Below are positions 5,438 to 14,167 of a stretch of DNA of 14,167 bases, piece by piece; the first letter of the stretch is position 1, and every line of letters starts with the position of its first letter. The notes under the pieces are model-generated. The model saw only the letters and a program-made list of their open reading frames with translations. It searched no databases and had not been told where the DNA came from. The stretch covers positions 1 to 14,167 of the forward strand of contig HF986040.1 in the NCBI GenBank assembly GCA_000431015.1, written 5' to 3'. Source of the DNA: Alistipes sp. CAG:514 (GTDB taxonomy: Bacteria > Bacteroidota > Bacteroidia > Bacteroidales > UBA932). The translations under genes and the position numbers were made by a program.

Positions 5438-6739
5438 TTAGATCTTCACCACGTGCCAGTGTGGCCCGAAGCGCTCGAAGGCCGCCTTGTCAAGCATCTC
5501 GCGGTCGTCCGGATGAGCGATGCTGATGAGAAGTTTGGCGCGCTCCTGAAGCGATTTGCCGTACAGATCCACGGCGCCATATTCAGTGATGATCCAATGC
5601 GCGTCGGCTCTCGGGGTGACAACTCCGGCTCCAGGGTTGAGGAACGGAACGATCTTCGCTTTGCCTTTGTTGGTGCGGGACGCGAACGCCGTCATGGACA
5701 CGCCGCCTTCGGACATCGAGGCTCCCTTCACAAAATCCAGCTGGCCGCCGGTGCCTGAGAATATCCTCGTGCCGATGGAGTCGGCGCAGATCTGCCCTGT
5801 CAGATCGACCTCCGTGGCGGAGTTGATCGCCATCATGTTAGGGTTCTGGCGGATCACCCACGGGTCGTTGACGTACTTGATGTCCTTCATCAGCACGTCC
5901 GGGTTGTGGTCGATGAATGAATATACCTCCTGCGATCCCAGAAGGAAGGAAGCGACGATCTTGCCCTTGTCGATCTTCTTGTTGGCTCCGTTCACGACAC
6001 CTTTCTTTATAAGGCGCAGCACTCCGTCGGCGAACATCTCGGTGTGGACGCCAAGGTTCTTGTGGTCTACCAGCTGCGCGGCGAGGGCGTTAGGCAGGGC
6101 TCCGATGCCCATCTGGATGCAGGCTCCGTCCGGAACCAGTTCGGCGCAGTTCTTACCTATCAGCACTTCGGTCGGGGTCGGCTCGGCGAAATCCTTGGAA
6201 ACCAATGGAGTGTCGTCCTTCACGAGATAGTCGAAAGTGTCCAGCGGGACGAGGTCACCGTAGGCGAAAGGCACGTGCGGATTCACCACGGCGATCTTCA
6301 CGCGGGCTGTCTCGACGGCCGCGAGCGAGCAGTCCACCGACGTGCCAAGCGAGACCATGCCGTTCTCGTCAGGCAGCGACACCTGCACCAGGGCGGCTCC
6401 GAGCTTGATGGCGCCGCAGCGGTAAAGTCTCTGAGACTCACCAAGATGCACCGGAAGATAGTCGGCGTACCCGGAATTCACGTTCGGGCGCACGTTCGGT
6501 CCCACAAAGAACCCCTGCTCGAAGAAGATGCCTGAATATTTAGGGTCTGAATATGGCGCCGGCCCTTCGGTGTGGAAGTGGTGGAAATGCAGATTATCAA
6601 CCTCCCGGGCCTCGGCTCTGCGCACCAGAGCGTCAATCAGAATGTGCGGCACGCTTGCGACGCTGCTTAAATGAATATGGTCGCCTGACTTTATGGCCTT
6701 CACCGCCTCGTCAGCGGAAACGTAACGAATCTCCTTCAT
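5438..6739 (-). CDS. Acetyl-CoA hydrolase/CoA-transferase family protein (4-hydroxybutyrate or acetate CoA-transferase type)
   Basis: From the ATG at 6739 the protein has 433 residues beginning MKEIRYVSADEAVKAIKSGD, the normal length and start for bacterial acetate/butyrate/4-hydroxybutyrate CoA-transferases. The catalytic glutamate is E234 in GVHTEMFADG, where a glutamyl-CoA thioester forms in the known family. QMGIGALPNA (209-218) is the conserved CoA-contacting glycine loop, and GTGGQLDFVKGA near residue 340 is also a family signature. It would move CoA between short-chain acyl-CoAs and acetate or another acid in the cytoplasm, fitting acetate, propionate or butyrate formation in an anaerobe. 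Substrate preference cannot be read from sequence. An in-frame extension to 6925 is rejected because a strong promoter lies at 6764-6794, inside it. No pathway partners are adjacent, and it appears monocistronic. Confidence 0.92.
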   Translation of the reverse strand: MKEIRYVSADEAVKAIKSGDHIHLSSVASVPHILIDALVRRAEAREVDNLHFHHFHTEGPAPYSDPKYSGIFFEQGFFVGPNVRPNVNSGYADYLPVHLGESQRLYRCGAIKLGAALVQVSLPDENGMVSLGTSVDCSLAAVETARVKIAVVNPHVPFAYGDLVPLDTFDYLVKDDTPLVSKDFAEPTPTEVLIGKNCAELVPDGACIQMGIGALPNALAAQLVDHKNLGVHTEMFADGVLRLIKKGVVNGANKKIDKGKIVASFLLGSQEVYSFIDHNPDVLMKDIKYVNDPWVIRQNPNMMAINSATEVDLTGQICADSIGTRIFSGTGGQLDFVKGASMSEGGVSMTAFASRTNKGKAKIVPFLNPGAGVVTPRADAHWIITEYGAVDLYGKSLQERAKLLISIAHPDDREMLDKAAFERFGPHWHVVKI

Positions 6740-6763
6740 TGTTATTAAATATGTTTGTGGCGG

Positions 6764-6794
6764 CAAAGATAGTGCTTTTGAATGGTTATTCAAA
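6764..6794 (-). promoter_or_regulatory. Bacteroidetes-type promoter for the CoA-transferase
   Basis: On the minus strand TTTG (6794-6791), 19 bases, then TATCTTTG (6771-6764) matches the consensus fully. The -7 box is identical to that of the MFS transporter. It ends 24 bases before the ATG at 6739, fixing that start and giving a leader of about 20 bases. Confidence 0.85.
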
Positions 6795-6833
6795 TTTTCA
6801 GCCGTTTTGACACTTTTCTCCGCCGCTCCGGCG

Positions 6834-6878
6834 CATAGGCGCTCCGGCAGGCTCGGCGGCCTGGCGGGTGTGCCTATG
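6834..6878. other. Nested inverted repeat in a gene-free region
   Basis: CATAGGC (6834-6840) pairs with GCCTATG (6872-6878), and inside it CCGGCAGGC (6844-6852) pairs with GCCTGGCGG (6859-6867) with one mismatch. The structure lies between the divergent CoA-transferase and mazG genes, so it is not a terminator of either. The rest of 6740-7223 contains promoters, a 9-bp repeat and two CATATTCA motifs. I see no gene in it. Confidence 0.5.
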
Positions 6879-7120
6879 AGCGACATGTTCGCTGGACTTT
6901 GGCCGGTACATTTTACGAAACACATTCAGCAGGGAAGGTCTCGGACGGCTATGTGGCAAAGAATCTGCTGAAAAGGTCGAGAGGAAAGATGAGAGTTTTT
7001 CAGCATATTCATTGATTGGCGGCGTTGTATGGATTATTGCCGTGAACGTGTTTTGTAGAGTTCCGTCGCTTGGCGCTTAATGGCTGGTTTGTGGTCGATG
7101 ATGTACTCAAGGGGACAGAG

Positions 7121-7147
7121 GTGCGAGAGGTGCGAGAGGTGCGAGAG
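7121..7147 (+). repeat. 9-bp tandem repeat, three perfect copies
   Basis: GTGCGAGAG occurs at 7121-7129, 7130-7138 and 7139-7147, with degenerate relatives either side (to about 7160). A frame open through it would add a Cys-Glu-Arg repeat to the mazG product, but that extension has no homology support and precedes the promoter. Confidence 0.85.
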
Positions 7148-7209
7148 GTGTGAAGAGAGGCGTGGAAGAGAGGTGCGGACGTCAGAGCTGACATATTCAA
7201 AGAATTTAG

Positions 7210-7217
7210 TAATTTTG
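7210..7217 (+). promoter_or_regulatory. -7 promoter element just before mazG
   Basis: TAATTTTG matches TAnnTTTG and ends only six bases before the ATG at 7224. If transcription starts about five bases after the box, the mRNA is essentially leaderless. No TTTG is found 19-21 bases upstream, so the -33 half is missing or weak. Confidence 0.5.
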
Positions 7218-7223
7218 CAGGAT

Positions 7224-8042
7224 ATGATCAACAAGGAAAAGAAAGTCGAGGCGTTCGAGCGGGCGCTGGACGTGATGGACAGGCTTCGGGCGGAATGCCC
7301 TTGGAACCATGCGCAGACGATTGACACTCTGCGCCCTATGACCGTGGAAGAGGTCTATGAGCTTAGTGACGCGGTGATGAAGAAGGACGACACCGCCCTT
7401 GAGAAAGAGTTGGGAGACGTGTTCCTGCACGTGATCTTCTATGCCAAGATTGCCGAGGAGGAGGGGCGCTACGACATCGCCGACGTGATGAACAAGCTCT
7501 GCGAGAAGATGATCTACCGCCATCCCCACGTGTTCTCTACCACCAAGGTGGCTGACGCCGTGCAGGTCTCCGAGAACTGGGAGATGCTGAAGGCCAAGGA
7601 GAAAGGAGGCAACAAGCGCATCCTGTCCGGAATCCCGGACGCCATGCCGCCGATCCTGAAGGCTTTCTCGATGCAGGACAAGGCCCGCGGGGTGGGCTTT
7701 GACTGGGAGGAGAAGCGTCAGGTCTGGGACAAGGTCAAGGAGGAGCAGCAGGAGTTGCAGGCCGAGATGGAGGCGATGGACGCCGCCGTCACCGGGGAGG
7801 ATCGCGCCGCCGCCGCTGACAGGGCCGAGGAGGAGCTGGGCGATTTCATGTTCGCCACCATCAATGCGGCAAGGCTCTACGGACTAAATCCGGACACGGC
7901 TCTTAACCGCGCTTGCGACAAGTTCCGCCGCCGGTTCACCTATCTGGAGGAGAACACCCTGCGCAAGGGACGTGACCTTCACGACATGACCCTGAAGGAG
8001 ATGGACGAGATCTGGGACGAGGGGAAGGCCAAGGGGCTGTGA
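7224..8042 (+). CDS. mazG: Nucleoside triphosphate pyrophosphohydrolase MazG
   Basis: The protein from 7224 has 272 residues, the usual length for the two-domain bacterial MazG. CPWNHAQTIDTLRPM at residues 25-39 is the MazG signature. It is followed by the metal-binding pair E42-E43-x-x-E46 and E62-x-x-D65 (EVYELSD and ELGD). A second MazG-like half near residues 190-260 repeats the pattern with EEELGDFMFA. The enzyme hydrolyses NTPs and dNTPs to monophosphate and pyrophosphate, cleaning nucleotide pools, and in E. coli it influences ppGpp. The start at 7224 is chosen because homology begins there and a -7 box ends at 7217. In-frame codons back to 7080 pass through a simple repeat and are not expected to be translated. 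Here mazG is a housekeeping gene without a toxin-antitoxin neighbour, and the following gene has its own promoter. Confidence 0.95.
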   Translation: MINKEKKVEAFERALDVMDRLRAECPWNHAQTIDTLRPMTVEEVYELSDAVMKKDDTALEKELGDVFLHVIFYAKIAEEEGRYDIADVMNKLCEKMIYRHPHVFSTTKVADAVQVSENWEMLKAKEKGGNKRILSGIPDAMPPILKAFSMQDKARGVGFDWEEKRQVWDKVKEEQQELQAEMEAMDAAVTGEDRAAAADRAEEELGDFMFATINAARLYGLNPDTALNRACDKFRRRFTYLEENTLRKGRDLHDMTLKEMDEIWDEGKAKGL

Positions 8043-8127
8043 CAAAGGAGAAGCGGCTCCGGAGGCAGTTTGTGAGTGGGAAAATGAATGACCGCCGATA
8101 AACTTATTGCTAAACTTCACTGGTAGA

Positions 8128-8159
8128 TTTGTCTAAAACAAGACAATTTCTTAATTTTG
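8128..8159 (+). promoter_or_regulatory. Bacteroidetes-type promoter for the GNAT-like gene and prfA
   Basis: TTTG at 8128-8131, a 20-base spacer, then TAATTTTG at 8152-8159 is a full consensus match. The gene starts at 8202, giving a leader of about 38 bases. The match rules out a translation start upstream at 8157, within the -7 box. Confidence 0.85.
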
Positions 8160-8201
8160 TGGAGGTCTTCCCGTGAGGGGAACGTAGTAGAATGGATATT
8201 T

Positions 8202-9320
8202 ATGCCTGATTATAAAGTAGTTGAGGTTGTGAGCAGAAGGGGTCTGATGAATTTCATCAAGTTCCCGGACAAGTTGTACAAGGACTGTCCCCAGTACGTT
8301 CCTGCGCTTCACAGTGACCAAGTCAAGTCCCTTACCAAGGTCTCCACGCTTTCCTATTGCAAGAGGAAGATGTGGATGGTGATGGACGGCAAGACCGTGG
8401 TAGGACGGATCTGCGGGATGATCAATCCTCGCTACAATGCGCTGTACGACAAGAAAAGGGCCCGTTTCGGATGGTTCGACACTATCGATGACTTCGAGGT
8501 CGCCAAATTGCTCTTGTGCACGGCGGAGGCATGGGCGAAAGAGAACGGCATGAACGAGATCCACGGCCCTCTCTACTACAACACGTTGGGAAAACAGGGA
8601 ATGCTTGTGGAGGGATTCGAGAACATCCCGCCGTTCAACTGTCTGTACAACTACCCTTATTACAATGACTTCGTCACCGCCCTTGGCTATGTGAAGGAAT
8701 GTGACTGGCTTCAGTACAAGGTGGCGGCGGACCAGCCTCTCCAGGACAAGATCACAAGGATAGCCGGACTTTTGAAGCAGAGGTACAACCTTCACGAAGG
8801 CAGTCTCGACAAGCTCAAGAAGGACAAGAAGATGGTGCGCTATTTCTTCGATGTCTACAACGAGAGTTTCGCGAAGTCCGTCTACAACTTCATCCCTTTC
8901 ACCAAGGAGGAGATCGAGGAGGAGGCGAGAGAGGTGCTGACCTATGTCTCGGACAAGACGAGCAGCATCATATTCGATGACAATGAGGAACTTGTGGGAT
9001 TCGGGATCACTTTCCCTTCCATCTCGAAGGCTCTTCAGAAGGCGAAGGGGCACTTGTTCCCGTTCGGCTGGTTCCATCTTCTGATGGCGATGTTCAGGTA
9101 TGACACCGTCGATCTGATGATCAACGGAGCCGTGCCGAAATGGCAGAACACGGGAGTCTCATCGATCTACCACTGCACGATGTCGGAGAAGTACAGGAAG
9201 ACCGGCACGAAGTGGGCGATTACCAATCCGCAGATCGAATCCAACGGGGCGGTCAACGTCTGGGGCAAGTACGAGCATGAGCTTTTCATGCGCCGCCGCT
9301 GCTACCTCAAGTCGATTTAG
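8202..9320 (+). CDS. GNAT-like N-acetyltransferase superfamily protein (YghO-like), function unknown
   Basis: The 372-residue cytoplasmic protein begins MPDYKVVEVVSRRGLMNFIKFP. I recognise the large YghO-type GNAT-related family by the N-terminal FIKFPDKLYKDCPQYVPALHSDQ block, the strand and loop VVGRICGMINPRYN near residues 66-79, and the ENGMNEIHGPLYYNTLGKQGMLVEGF segment around 120-145. The C-terminal half has VSSIYHCTMSEKYRKTGTKWAITNPQIESN, also typical of the family. Acyl transfer from acyl-CoA is the superfamily expectation; I know of no certain substrate. It lies 15 bases upstream of prfA, in the same direction and behind one strong promoter, so the two are probably cotranscribed. The pairing alone does not show a link to translation. 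Start chosen because the alternative lies inside the promoter. Confidence 0.8.
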   Translation: MPDYKVVEVVSRRGLMNFIKFPDKLYKDCPQYVPALHSDQVKSLTKVSTLSYCKRKMWMVMDGKTVVGRICGMINPRYNALYDKKRARFGWFDTIDDFEVAKLLLCTAEAWAKENGMNEIHGPLYYNTLGKQGMLVEGFENIPPFNCLYNYPYYNDFVTALGYVKECDWLQYKVAADQPLQDKITRIAGLLKQRYNLHEGSLDKLKKDKKMVRYFFDVYNESFAKSVYNFIPFTKEEIEEEAREVLTYVSDKTSSIIFDDNEELVGFGITFPSISKALQKAKGHLFPFGWFHLLMAMFRYDTVDLMINGAVPKWQNTGVSSIYHCTMSEKYRKTGTKWAITNPQIESNGAVNVWGKYEHELFMRRRCYLKSI

Positions 9321-9335
9321 GAATATTTTAAGAAT

Positions 9336-10427
9336 ATGGCAGAGAACACATTAGTCGATAAGATCCTGGCTCTCCGGGACAAATACGAGTCGCTTCAGAA
9401 ACAGCTTGCTGATCCTGAGGTGATCGCTGACATGAAGAGATACGTCCAGCTCAACAAGGACTACAAGGAGCTGGAGCCGATCATCAAGGCTGGTCTTGAG
9501 TACAAGAAAATGGTCGATGAACTGGCTGAGGCCAAGGACATTATGATCAACGAGAAGGACGAGGATCTCAGGGACATGGCCAAGGCCGAGATCGCGGAGA
9601 TCGAGCCTAAGCTTCCTGACATGGAGGAACAGATCAAGATCCTTCTGATTCCTGCCGACCCGGATGACAGCAAGAACGCCATCATCGAGATCCGTGGCGG
9701 CACAGGCGGTGACGAGGCTGCCATATTCGCCGGTGATCTTTTCCGCATGTATTCGAAATACGCCGAGAAGCGCGGATGGAAGCTTGAGGTGAACGACGAG
9801 ACTCCTGGCACCGCCGGAGGCTACAAGCAGATAGTCTTCAAGCTTTCCTCCAACGACGAGGGTGTCTATGGGATCATGAAATATGAGTCCGGCGTGCATC
9901 GTGTGCAGAGGGTTCCGCAGACCGAGACGCAGGGCAGGATCCAGACTTCGGCAGCTTCCGTGGCCGTTTTCCCGGAGGCTGGCGAGTTCGATGTGGATCT
10001 CAAATGGGATGACATCCGCCTTGACCTCTTCTGCTCCTCAGGTCCTGGTGGCCAGGGTGTCAACACGACCTATTCGGCCGTGCGCCTGACCCACCTTCCG
10101 ACCGGTCTTGTGGTTCAGTGTCAGGAGGAGCGTTCCCAGCTGAAGAACAAGGACAGGGCTTTCGAGGAACTCAGGACCCGTCTTTACAACCTTGAGCATC
10201 AGAAGTATCTCGATGAGATCGGCGCGAAGCGTAAGACTATGGTCTCCACGGGCGACCGTTCCGCGAAGATCCGCACCTACAACTATCCGCAGGGACGTGT
10301 GACCGACCACCGCATCAACTGGTCGATGTACAACCTTCCAGTCTTCATGGACGGTGACATCCAGGAGTGCATCAACCAGCTCCAGATAGCCGAGAACGCC
10401 GAGCGCCTAAAGGAAGCCGCCGAGTAG
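9336..10427 (+). CDS. prfA: Peptide chain release factor 1
   Basis: The 363-residue protein is full length for bacterial RF1. It recognises UAA and UAG stop codons and triggers peptide release on the ribosome. The GGQ catalytic tripeptide is at residues 238-240 in SSGPGGQGVNTTYSAVR, and the codon-reading PxT motif is PQT at 194-196 in RVQRVPQTETQGR, which identifies RF1 rather than RF2. GGTGGDEAA (121-129) is also conserved. There is no internal frameshift, as expected for RF1. A coiled-coil N-terminal domain covers about residues 1-100. The gene starts 15 bases after the previous stop and has no separate promoter of its own. GGQ glutamine methylation would need PrmC, which is not in this window. 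Confidence 0.97.
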   Translation: MAENTLVDKILALRDKYESLQKQLADPEVIADMKRYVQLNKDYKELEPIIKAGLEYKKMVDELAEAKDIMINEKDEDLRDMAKAEIAEIEPKLPDMEEQIKILLIPADPDDSKNAIIEIRGGTGGDEAAIFAGDLFRMYSKYAEKRGWKLEVNDETPGTAGGYKQIVFKLSSNDEGVYGIMKYESGVHRVQRVPQTETQGRIQTSAASVAVFPEAGEFDVDLKWDDIRLDLFCSSGPGGQGVNTTYSAVRLTHLPTGLVVQCQEERSQLKNKDRAFEELRTRLYNLEHQKYLDEIGAKRKTMVSTGDRSAKIRTYNYPQGRVTDHRINWSMYNLPVFMDGDIQECINQLQIAENAERLKEAAE

Positions 10428-10465
10428 TGACTTTCTGTCCCTCCCGCCAATCATCGAATCCTGCC

Positions 10466-10480
10466 AAAAGCGGGCTTTTT
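10466..10480 (+). terminator. Weak hairpin with T-run after prfA
   Basis: AAAAG (10466-10470), loop CGGG, CTTTT (10475-10479) with one further T gives a short A/T-rich stem 38 bases after the prfA stop. It could be a weak intrinsic terminator separating prfA from dnaK, but the stem is marginal. Confidence 0.35.
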
Positions 10481-10517
10481 CTGCCAATTTGACATACCCG
10501 TGCCAATGGCATAACAT
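10481..10517 (+). promoter_or_regulatory. Putative dnaK promoter/operator with TGCCA palindrome
   Basis: The segment contains TTGACA (10489-10494), a 17-base gap, then TAACAT (10512-10517), an E. coli-like sigma-70 layout. No TTTG/TAnnTTTG promoter is visible before dnaK. Within the gap is the palindrome TGCCA-A-TGGCA (10501-10511), and CTGCCAATTTGACA at 10481-10494 looks like a degenerate copy. A third TGCCA lies at 10462-10466. Bacteroidetes generally lack sigma-32, so a repressor site or a specialised promoter is plausible here. This is inference; no start site is proven. Confidence 0.4.
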
Positions 10518-10588
10518 TCGATATACTCCTTGCGTCCGGTTCGGAGACCGAGCCGGGCGGAACAAGAAAAAATAGGAGATTAAAGAAT

Positions 10589-12475
<1,887 letters not shown>

Positions 12476-12512
12476 AGACGATCGGATAATCAGATGATAA
12501 TCAGATAATAAG

Positions 12513-12547
12513 AGAGAGGATGTGATTTCACACCCTCTCTTTTTTTT
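12513..12547 (+). terminator. Rho-independent terminator of dnaK
   Basis: AGAGAGG (12513-12519) pairs with CCTCTCT (12534-12540), and TGTGA (12521-12525) pairs with TCACA (12528-12532), with one A/C mismatch between the blocks, a two-base apparent loop and seven Ts directly after. It is a textbook intrinsic terminator 38 bases after the dnaK stop. Upstream A-rich sequence could help the convergent transcript terminate too. Confidence 0.93.
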
Positions 12548-12574
12548 GTCCTCGTCCGTCAGGATGCTCACGAG

Positions 12575-13327
12575 TCACTTCGTGGCAGTCGGCTGGATTC
12601 CGTCGTACTGTTCGCAGACGGTGTGGTAGCTTTCAAGGTTGCCGATGTCGTAGCGGTGTCCGGGCATCTCCATTGCGTGGACAGGGGTCTGGGTGGAGAG
12701 CCATGCTATGTAGCTGCCGGGAGCGTCGGTGCCGCAGCCGGCGGTGATGCCGGCGGAGATCAGGCTTGCGTCCTTGCGGGTGTAGTAGTAGAACGGGGGA
12801 CAGCACCAGTGGGAGCGAGGCTCTGACGGCTTCTCCTCCATGCCAAGCACGAGGTCTTCGGAGCTGACCTCCACGACACCGCATTTGCGAAGGCGCTGCT
12901 CCGAAGGCTCGAAGAAGCGCATGATGCAGGACGTACCCTTTGCGCGGGCATATTCAATGAACCTTACGAGGCTGAAATCCAGCACATTGTCTCCGGCTAT
13001 GACCAGCATGTCGTCGTCGATGCCGAGGGAATCGATCGCGAATTGGATGTCGCGCACCGCACCCAGGCGCGTCTCGTTCGTCACCGTGCCGTCGTCCACG
13101 ACAGTGATCTTGTCATCCGGTCGTCCGGCGGCCCAGTCGAGGAAATGCGCGGCGAACTTGTGGTTTGTGATGACTACATATTCATCAATCGCCCCGGAGG
13201 TTTTGATGTCGTCGATCAGCCAGTCAAGGATGGCTTTGTCCTTGATTTTCAGTAAGGGTTTTGGGAAATTTTTCGTCAGAGGGTAAAGCCGCGTCGCATA
13301 ACCGGCGGCAAGGATCAGGCATTTCAT
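12575..13327 (-). CDS. Sugar-phosphate nucleotidyltransferase family protein
   Basis: The 250-residue protein begins MKCLILAAGYATRLYPLTKN, the nucleotide-binding signature of the RmlA-like NTP_transferase family. K23-P24 follow the loop, and D113 in VIAGDNVLDF is the usual metal-binding aspartate. TRLGAVRDIQFAI (86-98) matches the base-binding region. These enzymes join a sugar 1-phosphate to an NTP, giving an NDP-sugar and pyrophosphate. The short length means no C-terminal left-handed beta-helix domain. The substrate is not evident. It starts 10 bases after the stop of the GHMP kinase upstream, so the two are very likely one operon and may act in sequence, kinase then nucleotidyltransferase. 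Bifunctional enzymes such as Fkp combine similar steps, but this pairing and its substrate are inferred. The gene converges on dnaK across the terminator. Confidence 0.88.
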   Translation of the reverse strand: MKCLILAAGYATRLYPLTKNFPKPLLKIKDKAILDWLIDDIKTSGAIDEYVVITNHKFAAHFLDWAAGRPDDKITVVDDGTVTNETRLGAVRDIQFAIDSLGIDDDMLVIAGDNVLDFSLVRFIEYARAKGTSCIMRFFEPSEQRLRKCGVVEVSSEDLVLGMEEKPSEPRSHWCCPPFYYYTRKDASLISAGITAGCGTDAPGSYIAWLSTQTPVHAMEMPGHRYDIGNLESYHTVCEQYDGIQPTATK

Positions 13328-13337
13328 GACTTGGCTT

Positions 13338-14167
13338 CTAAATTTTCACGCCGTCCGCGCTGTGGCAGATGCAGGCCGAGTAATGCCCCCGCAGATCCGG
13401 GAACTTGGCAAGATACTCAGTCTCGATTTTTTTGAATATTTCCTCCTTGAACGACGGGTCGATCAAGGCCATGCAGCAGCCCTTGAATCCGGCTCCGCTG
13501 AAGCGGCCTCCGTAGATGCCGTCGGTTCTGGTCATGATCTCGTAGATCTTTTTCAGCTCTGGAGAGCCGGTCTCCCATTTCTCGATGGATGAGCGTCCGC
13601 TCTCGAAACTGAGCTGGCCGAATGCCTCGATGTCGCCGTTTCTCCACGCTTCCGCACCCTTCTCGACACGGGCATATTCACCGAACCAGTGTTCCGCCCT
13701 CTTGCGCCAGTTCTCCGGAAGACGGTCGCCGAACTTTCGGAACACCTCGACCGGGACGTCGCGGAGGTTGGTCTCGCTGAACTTGCCGTACTCCATGCCG
13801 GCGTAGGCTTTCAGGGCGTAGGCTGCGCTGCGGCACTCGTCCACGCGCATGTTGAACTTGCTCCCGGCCAGGGTGCGCTCCACGCCGCTGAAGAAAATCG
13901 CGATCTCGTAGGGCTTCATGGCGGGGGAAGTCGGGATCAACTCGTAGCTGTCGTCCTTGGTGTCAAGGTAGAGAAGATGATCCTTCTTTGAATAGACCTC
14001 GCAGCTTTGGTCGAGCTTCCCGCAGGACACTCCCACGTAGTCGTTCTCCGCGGCCATCTCTGTGCTGATCAGCTCAGCGTCAGAGAGGTGGATGCCGTTG
14101 ACCGTGCACAGAGCCTTCAGGAAAGCGATCGTGACCGCCGCGGAGGACGATAGTCCGCCGATCGGAA
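13338..14167 (-). CDS. Galactokinase-like GHMP kinase, N-terminal part outside the window
   Basis: The reading frame is open from the window edge (first full codon at 14165) to the TAG at 13338-13340, giving 275 visible residues. The ATP-binding GHMP motif appears at the edge as PIGGLSSSAA, one residue shorter than the usual PxGxGLSSSA. GVSCGKLDQS is the galactokinase-type catalytic-aspartate block (VGxxxGxMDQ). FFSGVERTLAGSKFNMRVDECRSA and the C-terminal GAGFKGCCMALI glycine motif also match galactokinase relatives. It probably phosphorylates a sugar at carbon 1 in the cytoplasm. The substrate could be galactose, arabinose or another sugar; the shortened motif cautions against naming galK. 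An internal ATG at 14057 is not the start, because conserved sequence continues upstream. It is followed closely by a nucleotidyltransferase gene; the promoter must lie beyond the window. Confidence 0.85.
   Translation of the reverse strand, partial: PIGGLSSSAAVTIAFLKALCTVNGIHLSDAELISTEMAAENDYVGVSCGKLDQSCEVYSKKDHLLYLDTKDDSYELIPTSPAMKPYEIAIFFSGVERTLAGSKFNMRVDECRSAAYALKAYAGMEYGKFSETNLRDVPVEVFRKFGDRLPENWRKRAEHWFGEYARVEKGAEAWRNGDIEAFGQLSFESGRSSIEKWETGSPELKKIYEIMTRTDGIYGGRFSGAGFKGCCMALIDPSFKEEIFKKIETEYLAKFPDLRGHYSACICHSADGVKI

Noticed and set aside
7224..8042. MazG as part of a toxin-antitoxin or phage-defence module
   Set aside because: There is no mazF-like or mazE-like gene, and the full-length two-domain form with housekeeping neighbours fits nucleotide-pool cleaning.
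8151..9077. Long antisense open frame opposite the GNAT-like gene
   Set aside because: It covers the promoter and gene start in reverse and has no recognisable protein pattern; codon bias of the real gene explains it.

Overview
The window looks like a chromosomal segment of a Bacteroidota member, probably order Bacteroidales; genus not resolved. Three promoters fit the Bacteroidetes primary sigma-factor consensus (TTTG, about 20 bases, TAnnTTTG). The release factor 1 has the GGQGVNTTYSA form that I associate with this phylum, and ribosome-binding sites are weak. The coding regions are moderately GC-rich, while some intergenic DNA is strongly AT-rich.

Layout. Positions 1-3866 are accessory and repeat-rich. 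A secreted protein of unknown function (355-1377) lies between two inverted blocks of a 52-bp repeat (1-140 and 1545-1908). Next come a REP-associated tyrosine transposase (RAYT, HUH/Y1 family; 1944-2855, minus), an AT-rich stretch, and a second large array of related 52-bp units (3113-3632). Two simple-sequence tracts then lead to an OPA-family MFS transporter (3867-5210). That gene converges on an acetyl-CoA hydrolase/CoA-transferase (5438-6739, minus) across a spacer with two strong hairpins.

From 6740 the content is mostly housekeeping. It comprises mazG with a nearly leaderless promoter (7224-8042), a GNAT-like protein (8202-9320) in an apparent operon with release factor 1 prfA (9336-10427), and dnaK (10589-12475) with a palindromic leader and a clear intrinsic terminator. 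On the minus strand, a galactokinase-like GHMP kinase (13338 to the window edge, incomplete) is followed 10 bases downstream by a sugar nucleotidyltransferase (12575-13327). Together these could form a kinase-plus-nucleotidyltransferase sugar-activation pair.

The two most interesting signals are: (1) the RAYT gene bracketed by three arrays of its presumed 52-bp repeat, with higher-order structure, two 85-bp variant units and an inverted pair around the secreted-protein gene; (2) the octamer CATATTCA/TGAATATG, found 13 times on both strands, in several reading frames and between genes, far above a base-composition estimate.
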